A stretch of DNA of 8,729 nucleotides, taken from contig SKKV01000103.1 of assembly GCA_007123575.1 (NCBI GenBank), positions 1 through 8,729 of the forward strand, in the 5' to 3' direction. The position numbers and the translations under genes are program-made. Below are positions 1-5,626 of the stretch, piece by piece; within the stretch, counting starts at the first letter, position 1; the number at the start of each line of letters is the position of its first letter. The notes below the pieces were generated by a model. The model did not search any database and had not been told where the DNA came from. It was given only the letters and a program-made list of their open reading frames with translations. This DNA comes from Wenzhouxiangella sp. (lineage in GTDB: Bacteria; Pseudomonadota; Gammaproteobacteria; Xanthomonadales; Wenzhouxiangellaceae).

Positions 1-2
1 TC

Positions 3-74
3 CACTACACCTGGCTGTGGAGCATGAAGGCGGTGGTCATCAGCCGCAATCGTCGGCCCGGCTCCGGTGTCTGA
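3..74 (+). CDS. C-terminal tail of an unidentified protein (partial)
   Basis: An open frame enters from the left edge and runs 23 codons to a TGA at 72-74. The visible residues start HYTWLWSMKAVV and end in a basic, non-conserved tail (RNRRPGSGV). The TGA overlaps the ATG of hda by one base (TGATGA), the usual arrangement for translationally coupled genes of one operon, which is the main reason to believe the frame is real. An aromatic segment followed by a short basic tail would suit the last membrane helix of a polytopic protein. A CDP-alcohol phosphatidyltransferase is one guess, since such proteins often end this way, but the fragment is too short to identify. Confidence 0.5.
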   Translation, partial: HYTWLWSMKAVVISRNRRPGSGV

Positions 75-772
75 TGAGCCGGCAGCAGATTCCCCTGGCC
101 CTGAAGCCGCCGCGGCGACCGAGGTTTGAGAATTTTGTGGCCGGGCCCAACCAGGCCCTGGTCGATCTGCTCGCTGCCGGTCTTGAGTCCGGATCCTGGT
201 ATTTCCTCGGCGGACCGCCCGGTTCCGGTCGCAGTCATCTGATGAGCGCCTGCTTCGCCGATTGCCTGAAGCGAAGCCAAACGGCCCAGTTCCTGGCCCT
301 GGCGGTGCCGTCCAACCAGGCGCTGCTGGAGGCTGCCGCGGCCGACTGCATCCTGCTCGATGATATCGATGCCCTGGCTGGCCGGGAGGTCGGCGAGATG
401 CTGCTGTTCAACGCCCTGAACCGCTGGCGTGCGGAGCGCTGCAGCGTGCTGATGTCCGGCGCCAGTCGCGCAGACTTCCAATTGCCGGACTTGCGCTCGC
501 GCCTGGGCCAGGCCGCGCGTCTGACCCTGAAACCGCTGGAAGATGCCGATCTGCGTCGCCTGGTTGTTCGCCTGGCTGATGAGCATGAGGTCGTGCTCGG
601 ACGCGGGGCCGCCGACTACCTGCTGACCCATGGCGCACGCAGCGCCGCGGCCGTTGCCCGCCTGATCGAACAGCTCTCCACCCGCGCCCTAAACGAACGC
701 CGCACCTTGTCAGTACCGCTGATCCGCGAGGCGCTGGAATCCCGGCGCGAGTTGAAGTCAGGTCAATATTAA
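74..772 (+). CDS. hda: Hda, DnaA regulatory inactivator (AAA+ protein)
   Basis: Hda works with the DNA-loaded sliding clamp (DnaN) to stimulate ATP hydrolysis by DnaA after replication starts, which prevents re-initiation. The product has 232 residues, close to the roughly 233 of E. coli Hda. In order I see a clamp-binding motif near the N-terminus (QIPLAL, residues 5-10), a Walker A-like loop GGPPGSGRSH (46-55) with Arg in place of the usual Lys, as in other Hda proteins, a Walker B ILLDDID (93-99), the arginine-finger region DLRSRL (139-144), and a C-terminal helical part resembling the end of E. coli Hda (RTLSVPLIREAL). DnaA's DNA-binding domain IV is absent, which separates it from DnaA. 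The start at 74 puts the clamp motif at residue 5. An earlier in-frame ATG at 17 would overlap the upstream gene widely and add an unrelated leader. No strong Shine-Dalgarno is visible, so translation is probably coupled through the TGATGA overlap. Confidence 0.93.
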   Translation: MSRQQIPLALKPPRRPRFENFVAGPNQALVDLLAAGLESGSWYFLGGPPGSGRSHLMSACFADCLKRSQTAQFLALAVPSNQALLEAAAADCILLDDIDALAGREVGEMLLFNALNRWRAERCSVLMSGASRADFQLPDLRSRLGQAARLTLKPLEDADLRRLVVRLADEHEVVLGRGAADYLLTHGARSAAAVARLIEQLSTRALNERRTLSVPLIREALESRRELKSGQY

Positions 773-802
773 CCCGGCAACCAAACAGGTTGCCGGGTTA
801 AT
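768..802 (+). terminator. 15-bp perfect stem-loop at the end of hda
   Basis: ATTAACCCGGCAACC (768-782) pairs perfectly with GGTTGCCGGGTTAAT (788-802) around a 5-base loop AAACA. The stem begins inside the hda stop codon region. No T-tract follows; instead a second GC-rich stem (804-811 with 815-822, loop GAA) comes next. It could stop transcription or protect the 3' end of the mRNA, but it is not a textbook intrinsic terminator. Confidence 0.55.
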
Positions 803-867
803 GCCCGGCCGGAACGGCCGGGGCCGCGAAGCGAAGGCCTACACGGACATGTGCCGCAAATGCCGCG

Positions 868-893
868 CAACGAATACCGTAGGTATTTCGTTG
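868..893 (-). terminator. Stem-loop just past the asnB stop codon
   Basis: CAACGAATACC (868-878) pairs with GGTATTTCGTTG (882-893) with a single bulged base and a 3-base loop. It begins 5 bases after the asnB stop codon in the direction of asnB transcription. There is no T-run after it on the minus strand, so it is at best a weak or Rho-assisted terminator or an mRNA-end stabiliser. Confidence 0.4.
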
Positions 894-898
894 CCGGA

Positions 899-2557
899 TT
901 AATAACTATCCTGGTGAACCCCGCGCATGGCCCGGCCCGAGGGGTCGGCCATGGTGGCAAAGCCTTCATCCCAAGCCAGTGCCTCGGGCGTGGAGCAGGC
1001 AATCGAGGGGCCACCCGGAACGGAGGCGGCAGCGGCCGGTGACGGGAAGTGGCGCTCGAAAATGCGCCGGTACAGGTATTGTTCCTTGGTAATCGGCGGA
1101 TTGTAGGGGAAACGCTGCTCGGCCTCGAGCAGCTCGCGATCGCTGACCAGTGCCTCGGCATGGTCTTTCAGCGCATCGATCCAGCCGTAGCCGACGCCGT
1201 CCGAGAACTGTTCCTTCTGGCGCCACAGGATCTCGTCGGGCAACAGGCCAACGCCGGCCTCGCGCAGAATGGCCTTCTCCGGCTTGCCGCCGCCGGCCAT
1301 CTTTGCCGCCGGATCCATGCGCATGGCTACGTCCAGAAATTCCAGGTCCAGGAACGGCACGCGCGCCTCCACGCCCCAGGCAGCCATGGACTTGTTCGCC
1401 CGCAGGCAGTCGTAGAGGTGCAGTTTGTCGATCTTGCGCACGGTTTCGTCGTGGAAAGCCTGCGCGTTCGGGGCCTTGTGGAAATACAGGTAGCCGCCAA
1501 AAATTTCATCCGCGCCTTCACCCGACATCACCATCTTGATGCCCATGGCCTTGATTCGTCGGGCCAGCAGGAACATCGGCGTCGAGGCCCGAATGGTGGT
1601 TACATCGAAGGTTTCGATATGCCGGATCACATCTTCCAGGGCATCAATGCCTTCCTGGATGCTGTAGCAGAACTCGTGGTGCTGGGTGCCGATGGCGCGC
1701 GCGGCAACGCGGGCGGCGGCCAGGTCGGGCGAGCCTTCCAGGCCAATGGCAAAAGAGTGCAGGCGTGGCCACCATGCCGCCTCGGTATCGTCTGACTCGA
1801 TGCGCTTGTCGGCATAGCGCTGGGCAATGGCGGCAACCAGCGATGAATCCAGGCCGCCGGACAAGAGCACGCCGTAAGGTACATCGCACATCATCTGCCG
1901 GTGCACGGCCGCTTCCAGGGCCTGGCGCAGGTGCTTCGGATCGGCCGGTTCGCTGGCATTCGAGAACTCGCGCCAGTCGGGCTGATACCAGCGCTCCAGC
2001 TCGCCGGATTCGGAGTCCAGCAGATGACCCGGCGGAAAGGCCTGAACCTGGCGGCAGCGCGGCTCGATGGCCTTCATTTCCGAAGACACCCACAGCATGC
2101 CTTCCTCGTCGCGCCCGTAGTACAGCGGCATCACCCCGATCGGATCGCGCGCGACCAGGTAGCGCTGGGCCTCTTCGTCCCACAGGACGAAGGCATAGAT
2201 GCCGTTGAGCCGATTCAGAAAATCCTTGCCGTGGCGCCGGTAAAGGGCCAGGATCACCTCGCAGTCGGAGCTGGTCTGGAACGGGTATTCGCTGAACTCG
2301 GCGCGCAGTTCGCGGTGGTTGTAGATCTCACCGTTGACGCCGAGGACGTGGTGACCGTCGGCGCTGACCAGCGGTTGGGCGCCAGAGTCGATGCCGACAA
2401 TGGCCAGGCGCTCGTGGGCGATGATGGCCTGGTCATGGACGTAGATTCCGCTCCAGTCCGGACCGCGATGGCGCTGGCGCCTGGAGGCCTCCAAAGCAAT
2501 GCCCCGCAGGCCGCGCTGGCCTGCGGGGATGTCGAACAAACCAAGAATGGAGCACAT
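899..2557 (-). CDS. asnB: Asparagine synthetase B, glutamine-hydrolysing
   Basis: The enzyme makes asparagine from aspartate, ATP and glutamine, releasing AMP, pyrophosphate and glutamate, in the cytoplasm. It has 552 residues (E. coli AsnB has 554) and the similarity to that enzyme is obvious along its whole length. The N-terminal class II glutaminase domain starts with the nucleophile Cys2 once Met is removed (MCSILG) and carries RHRGPDWSG (29-37) and NGEIYN (75-80). The synthetase domain shows the ATP pyrophosphatase loop SGGLDSS (233-239), DVTTIRASTP (318-327) and SGEGADE (345-351). The C-terminus ends in SGRAMRGVHQDSY, close to the E. coli ending. The start is fixed by the need for Cys2. 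No Shine-Dalgarno is visible before the ATG, and the upstream lipoprotein gene stops only 8 bases away, so coupled translation from one mRNA is likely. The gene appears intact. Confidence 0.97.
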   Translation of the reverse strand: MCSILGLFDIPAGQRGLRGIALEASRRQRHRGPDWSGIYVHDQAIIAHERLAIVGIDSGAQPLVSADGHHVLGVNGEIYNHRELRAEFSEYPFQTSSDCEVILALYRRHGKDFLNRLNGIYAFVLWDEEAQRYLVARDPIGVMPLYYGRDEEGMLWVSSEMKAIEPRCRQVQAFPPGHLLDSESGELERWYQPDWREFSNASEPADPKHLRQALEAAVHRQMMCDVPYGVLLSGGLDSSLVAAIAQRYADKRIESDDTEAAWWPRLHSFAIGLEGSPDLAAARVAARAIGTQHHEFCYSIQEGIDALEDVIRHIETFDVTTIRASTPMFLLARRIKAMGIKMVMSGEGADEIFGGYLYFHKAPNAQAFHDETVRKIDKLHLYDCLRANKSMAAWGVEARVPFLDLEFLDVAMRMDPAAKMAGGGKPEKAILREAGVGLLPDEILWRQKEQFSDGVGYGWIDALKDHAEALVSDRELLEAEQRFPYNPPITKEQYLYRRIFERHFPSPAAAASVPGGPSIACSTPEALAWDEGFATMADPSGRAMRGVHQDSY

Positions 2558-2565
2558 GAATCAGA

Positions 2566-4266
2566 TCATTGGCGGAAGATACTGGTGCTGATGATATCGA
2601 TTCCCTGCTCGCGAAGGTGGATCGAAACCCGGCTTTCTTCCTGACTGTCCATCATCAAACCGAGGAAGTTGAGGTCCACGTTGATGCCGTTGTCGTCCGT
2701 GCTGTCGGCCATGGCTTCCATCAGGGTCTTGTAGGCCGCGATATTGATGCCGTAGGCGAGGATGGCATCATCGCGCTCGCCAGCTGCAAGGCTGGCCAAC
2801 AGCCGATCTTTCTCGTCCTCGCCCACCGCAAGCCCTAAGGCCTGCTCGCCCAGAGCGGCCCAGGCCGGAAGATCGCCAATCTGATCGGTCATCTCTGCCG
2901 GTAGTTGCTTCGGCTCGCCGCCGGGCTCGAGCTCCAATGCCGCCAGCTCGGGTGAAAACATCTGCGCCATGCCCAAGAGCATTTGCGGATTGCGCATGAA
3001 CACCGCCAATGTGCCGGAAGCGTCTTCCACGCCGGTACCGGTACCGGTCATACGCAGGTCCGCCAGGTCTACTTTCATGCCGTGGATGCTGGTGATGAAT
3101 GGCGGAATCGGTCGATTCAAGGCCAGCTGCCAGTCGGACGCGTTTTCGCGCACGGCTTCAAACAGGGCGCACTGCGGCGGGTTGTTGACCCAGCCACCGA
3201 CCAGCTCGCGGCCAAAATCGCGTGCAGCGATCAGGTTCAGGGCCATGCCAAAAGTAAGCAGGCGCGGGTTGCTGACATTCAGACCCACTGGCGTATCGGC
3301 TATCGGGGTCAGGCGCTGGCCCAGCTCGGCGCTGGTCTCCAAGCGCATCAGCACACTCATCTCGCGTTGGTCCAGGCGTGGCATGCCAACAACGAAACGC
3401 GGCAGCTGGGTGAACAGGGCCTCGAGCTCGCGGTCGCAGGCGGCATCGGCAGCGGCTTCCTGCATGTTCAGCGCGTTGCGCAGGGGCGCGGTTTGCTCAT
3501 CGTTGGCATCGAGCAGATGACCGAAGAAGCGAGCAAACTCGAACGTCCCGCTGCCGTAGGGGGTCAGGCCTCGGGCCTGGTTAAAGGCCTGCAGGTCGCG
3601 CGGCTGAAAATGTTCGGCCGGCTGGTCGAGGTTGACGATGCGGCGCAGCAGGCGGTCATCGTCTGCGACCAGGCCAACCGTCGCGACTTCGCCATCATGG
3701 TGCATGGCCAGGCCAAAGTCGCCCATGTCGCTCCAGATCAGGCGCTCATCGTCGATCATGCGCTCCGGCCACTCGGTTTCGGCCTCTTCGGCCAGGCGGG
3801 CCAGCCAGGCTTCAAAAGCATCGCCGTCTACCAGGGCGGTATGGGCGATCGGGTAAACCGAAATCATGTGGACGGCCCACAAGCCGTTGCTGTCCAGGCC
3901 GCGCGATTCTAAGTCTTCGACCGAGCGCACGGTGCCCAGGTCGCGAATCATGGCTGCCAGCAGCGGCGAGCGTTCCTCCATCATCTCGGCCATTTCCTCG
4001 AAGGTGCCATCCTCGTCCTTGAAGACCCCCTCGAGGCCCGGCCAGACCAGGTCGAAGACGTCCTCCGGCATTGGACGCAGGTTGGCATAGATCAGAGCCG
4101 TATCGGCATCGATACGCTCAAACAGCGAGCTGTCGCCTGCCTCGACCGCCGCTTCCGGCGCCTCGGGGGCCACCGCCGGCTCGGGCGCAATCTCGTCAGC
4201 ATCGTCGCGTCCGCAGCCGTGCAGCAGCGGCACCAGGAAAAGCACAATCAGAAATTTGCGAAACAT
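2566..4266 (-). CDS. Predicted outer-membrane lipoprotein of unknown function
   Basis: I do not recognise the family of this 566-residue protein. It begins with a lipoprotein signal: basic MFRK, a hydrophobic stretch to residue 15, and the lipobox LHGC with Cys18 as the lipidated residue. His at -2 is unusual but the rest fits. Gly and Arg at +2 and +3, with no Asp at +2, suggest sorting to the outer membrane. Residues 19-45 are an Ala/Pro/Glu-rich linker. The remaining part is a large, acidic, soluble domain with no further membrane helix. It contains two cysteines, C277 and C366, which could form a disulfide in the periplasm. A GGGAG ribosome site (4275-4279) stands 8 bases before the ATG. 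The gene is the first of an apparent operon with asnB, but no domain ties it to asparagine metabolism. No catalytic motif was found. Confidence 0.85.
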   Translation of the reverse strand: MFRKFLIVLFLVPLLHGCGRDDADEIAPEPAVAPEAPEAAVEAGDSSLFERIDADTALIYANLRPMPEDVFDLVWPGLEGVFKDEDGTFEEMAEMMEERSPLLAAMIRDLGTVRSVEDLESRGLDSNGLWAVHMISVYPIAHTALVDGDAFEAWLARLAEEAETEWPERMIDDERLIWSDMGDFGLAMHHDGEVATVGLVADDDRLLRRIVNLDQPAEHFQPRDLQAFNQARGLTPYGSGTFEFARFFGHLLDANDEQTAPLRNALNMQEAAADAACDRELEALFTQLPRFVVGMPRLDQREMSVLMRLETSAELGQRLTPIADTPVGLNVSNPRLLTFGMALNLIAARDFGRELVGGWVNNPPQCALFEAVRENASDWQLALNRPIPPFITSIHGMKVDLADLRMTGTGTGVEDASGTLAVFMRNPQMLLGMAQMFSPELAALELEPGGEPKQLPAEMTDQIGDLPAWAALGEQALGLAVGEDEKDRLLASLAAGERDDAILAYGINIAAYKTLMEAMADSTDDNGINVDLNFLGLMMDSQEESRVSIHLREQGIDIISTSIFRQ

Positions 4267-4301
4267 GTCCGGTTCTCCCGGTTTGAGTTAGGGTAGTTAG
4301 T

Positions 4302-4328
4302 GTTATATAACAGTAGCACACTTGTCAA
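4302..4328 (-). promoter_or_regulatory. Promoter for the lipoprotein-asnB operon
   Basis: On the minus strand a perfect -35 box TTGACA (4323-4328) is followed after 15 bp by TATAAC (4302-4307), which matches the -10 consensus at 5 of 6 positions. The spacing is shorter than the ideal 17. The -10 box lies in a perfect 12-bp palindrome TGTTATATAACA (4301-4312), a possible operator. Transcription would start near 4295, about 30 bases before the lipoprotein ATG and downstream of the toxin gene's stop codon. Confidence 0.6.
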
Positions 4329-4366
4329 GATCTGCCGCGAAGGCAAGGGGCTGTCCATTCATGAGC

Positions 4367-5074
4367 TTAACCGATTCCGTTTGAATCGATGCCCTGGATG
4401 CGCTGGTAAACCAATGCCAACGGACAAGTGATTTTCAGGGCCTGGAGACACCGGGCCAGGCGTTCGGTGTCGTCCAGCAAATGCGCTTGTGCCTTGCTCA
4501 AGGCCTCGGCTACCGCATCGCCGTATGCGCTTTCGGCCTTCTTGAGGCCTTTTTGCCACGTCTCAATGCCGGGTTGCAGCATGGCCAGGTCGATGACGTC
4601 ACGGTTCATGACGCTTGGGTCAGCCCAGCGGTCAACGTTCGCCAGCAGCTTGCTGGCCACCAAATCAATTTCGGTCAAGGTGACGATGCCGGCAATCTGA
4701 TCGTCAGCGCCTGGCTGGTCGAATTCAATCCGGGCTTCGAAAACGATTTCGAACTTGATCGTCGTGCCTGGCAGATGCAGGCGTGTTCGGATACCGTACT
4801 GGTCGGCGCGTATTTCTGGCAGTTGGCTCAAAGGGCCGCGCCCGACACCGAACAAGTCAGCGAGCAGGTTCGGGGCCTGGAGCGCCATGCGAAGCTGACG
4901 ATAGCAAGTCAAGTCGGAAACCATGAAGTCCATGTCCACCGATTCTCGAAATTCGTCGCACTTCATCGCGATGGCCGTACCACCGCCGAAATAGCAGGCG
5001 TGCTGATTGAGCATCTCGGCGTTCAGTCCCATCAGGACCGCGTGTATCTGCTGATGATGCTGTCGCGAGAACAT
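4367..5074 (-). CDS. AbiEii/AbiGii-like nucleotidyltransferase toxin
   Basis: A 235-residue protein of the DNA polymerase beta-type nucleotidyltransferase superfamily, most like AbiEii toxins, the toxic half of AbiE-type phage-defence and toxin-antitoxin systems. Characterised relatives transfer nucleotides, in the MenT branch to tRNA. The active-site motif is clear: GGGTAIAMK (30-38) followed by RESVDMDF (43-50), giving the G-rich loop and the metal-binding pair Asp47 and Asp49. A third acidic residue probably lies in KFEIVFEA (107-114). The family's downstream signature is also present: LTEIDLVASKLLANVDR (133-149) with Lys142, then NRDVIDL (157-163). All expected catalytic residues are present, so the protein should be active. 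It starts 6 bases after the stop of the upstream HTH gene and has no strong ribosome site, so its translation probably depends on that gene. Its true substrate cannot be read from sequence. Confidence 0.85.
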   Translation of the reverse strand: MFSRQHHQQIHAVLMGLNAEMLNQHACYFGGGTAIAMKCDEFRESVDMDFMVSDLTCYRQLRMALQAPNLLADLFGVGRGPLSQLPEIRADQYGIRTRLHLPGTTIKFEIVFEARIEFDQPGADDQIAGIVTLTEIDLVASKLLANVDRWADPSVMNRDVIDLAMLQPGIETWQKGLKKAESAYGDAVAEALSKAQAHLLDDTERLARCLQALKITCPLALVYQRIQGIDSNGIG

Positions 5075-5080
5075 GAACGG

Positions 5081-5545
5081 TCAGGCGAAAATGCGCTGCA
5101 GGTTGACGATCAGGGCTTTCTCATCGGGACTGAGGGAATGCTTGTCGATATGACGCGCATTACGCTCATACACGGCAAAGGCCTCACGCGGCGTCAGCGT
5201 CACGGCATCATCCATTTGCCAGGCCAGTGCGGCTAGCTGCGGGTAATCGGCCAGGGCAATGTTCGTTGGGATCGAGTCTGCTGAAACCTTCTCGGTGCCG
5301 TTGGCATGAAGGCCTATGCCGAAGCGCAGTCCCAGAACGGATAAAGCGTTGAACCAGGCGCCAATCGTTACTGTTGTTTCCCCGCGCTCCATCCGGTACC
5401 AGGTGTCTCGCGACATGCCCGCCGCGCTCGCGGCGCTTTCCACGGCAACCCCAAGCGCCTTGCGCCGAATTCTTAGCTGATTGGCCAGATCGTCGACCTG
5501 ATGCTGCAGAGTCTCAGTCGTCAGTTGCTTGATTCGGGCGGGCAT
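5081..5545 (-). CDS. XRE-type helix-turn-helix antitoxin
   Basis: A 154-residue protein with a Cro/CI-type helix-turn-helix at about residues 20-72. Its recognition region is SAASAAGMSRDTWYRMERGE (37-56), with the typical R-x-E-x-G end of helix 3. Residues 75-154 form a second part I cannot assign; its helical end (SPDEKALIVNLQRIFA) could be where it binds the toxin. The gene lies first in a two-gene operon with the nucleotidyltransferase, the usual antitoxin-toxin order. It most likely neutralises the partner and represses the shared promoter through the inverted repeat at 5560-5603. The ATG is preceded by only a weak GGTG site. A plain transcriptional regulator is the alternative reading, made less likely by the tight pairing. 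The classical AbiEi antitoxin carries a winged-helix domain instead, so this is a variant pairing. Confidence 0.82.
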   Translation of the reverse strand: MPARIKQLTTETLQHQVDDLANQLRIRRKALGVAVESAASAAGMSRDTWYRMERGETTVTIGAWFNALSVLGLRFGIGLHANGTEKVSADSIPTNIALADYPQLAALAWQMDDAVTLTPREAFAVYERNARHIDKHSLSPDEKALIVNLQRIFA

Positions 5546-5551
5546 TGCACC

Positions 5552-5603
5552 AAAAAAAGTTGCTCATTTCAGGCATTATGCGACTTTATACTGAAATGAG
5601 CAA
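5552..5603 (-). terminator. Possible intrinsic terminator of the pnt operon
   Basis: Read in the direction of pntB, transcription meets TTGCTCATTTCAG (5603-5591), an 18-base loop, CTGAAATGAGCAA (5572-5560), one C, then seven T (5558-5552). This is a 13-bp perfect stem followed by a T-tract, starting 23 bases after the pntB stop. The stem has only five G-C pairs and the loop is long, so strength is uncertain. The same bases serve as the predicted antitoxin operator. Confidence 0.45.
5560..5603 (-). promoter_or_regulatory. Antitoxin-toxin promoter within an operator
   Basis: A perfect 13-bp inverted repeat (arms 5560-5572 and 5591-5603, centres about 31 bp or three helical turns apart) surrounds a minus-strand promoter: -35 TTGCTC (5598-5603, weak), a 17-bp spacer, and -10 CATAAT (5575-5580, 5 of 6). 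One arm covers the -35 box and the other covers the expected start near 5568. A repressor bound to both arms would block RNA polymerase, so autorepression by the XRE antitoxin, alone or with its toxin, is the natural reading. Confidence 0.7.
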
Positions 5604-5626
5604 TATTTGTTCTCGGCAATCCCGGT

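Larger units (their letters stand above)
767..904. repeat. Hairpin-rich element between convergent hda and asnB
   Basis: Inverted 15-bp ends, TATTAACCCGGCAAC (767-781) and GTTGCCGGATTAATA (890-904), match at 14 of 15 positions. Each outer end supplies the TAA stop of the neighbouring gene (770-772 for hda, 899-901 on the minus strand for asnB). A third copy of the motif (788-802) folds back on the left end. Two further stem-loops lie inside at 804-822 and 868-893. The layout suggests a small palindromic repeat or miniature element, or a bidirectional terminator cluster. No transposase is visible, and whether copies exist elsewhere cannot be judged from this window. Confidence 0.5.

Noticed and set aside
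17..73. Earlier ATG start for hda at 17
   Set aside because: It would overlap most of the visible upstream gene and add a 19-residue leader before the clamp-binding motif, which normally lies at the extreme N-terminus.
1049..1795. Plus-strand frame inside asnB
   Set aside because: asnB is an unmistakable full-length gene here, and the antisense frame has no supporting features.
2983..3912. Long plus-strand frame opposite the lipoprotein gene
   Set aside because: The minus-strand frame has a signal peptide, ribosome site and promoter. The plus frame has none of these and reads as a low-complexity shadow.
4331..4343. TGCC-GCGAA-GGCA as a terminator of the toxin gene
   Set aside because: The stem is only four base pairs and no T-run follows, so it is not convincing.
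4481..5236. Plus-strand frame spanning the toxin and antitoxin genes
   Set aside because: It crosses two genes with clear family motifs on the other strand and has no motif of its own.
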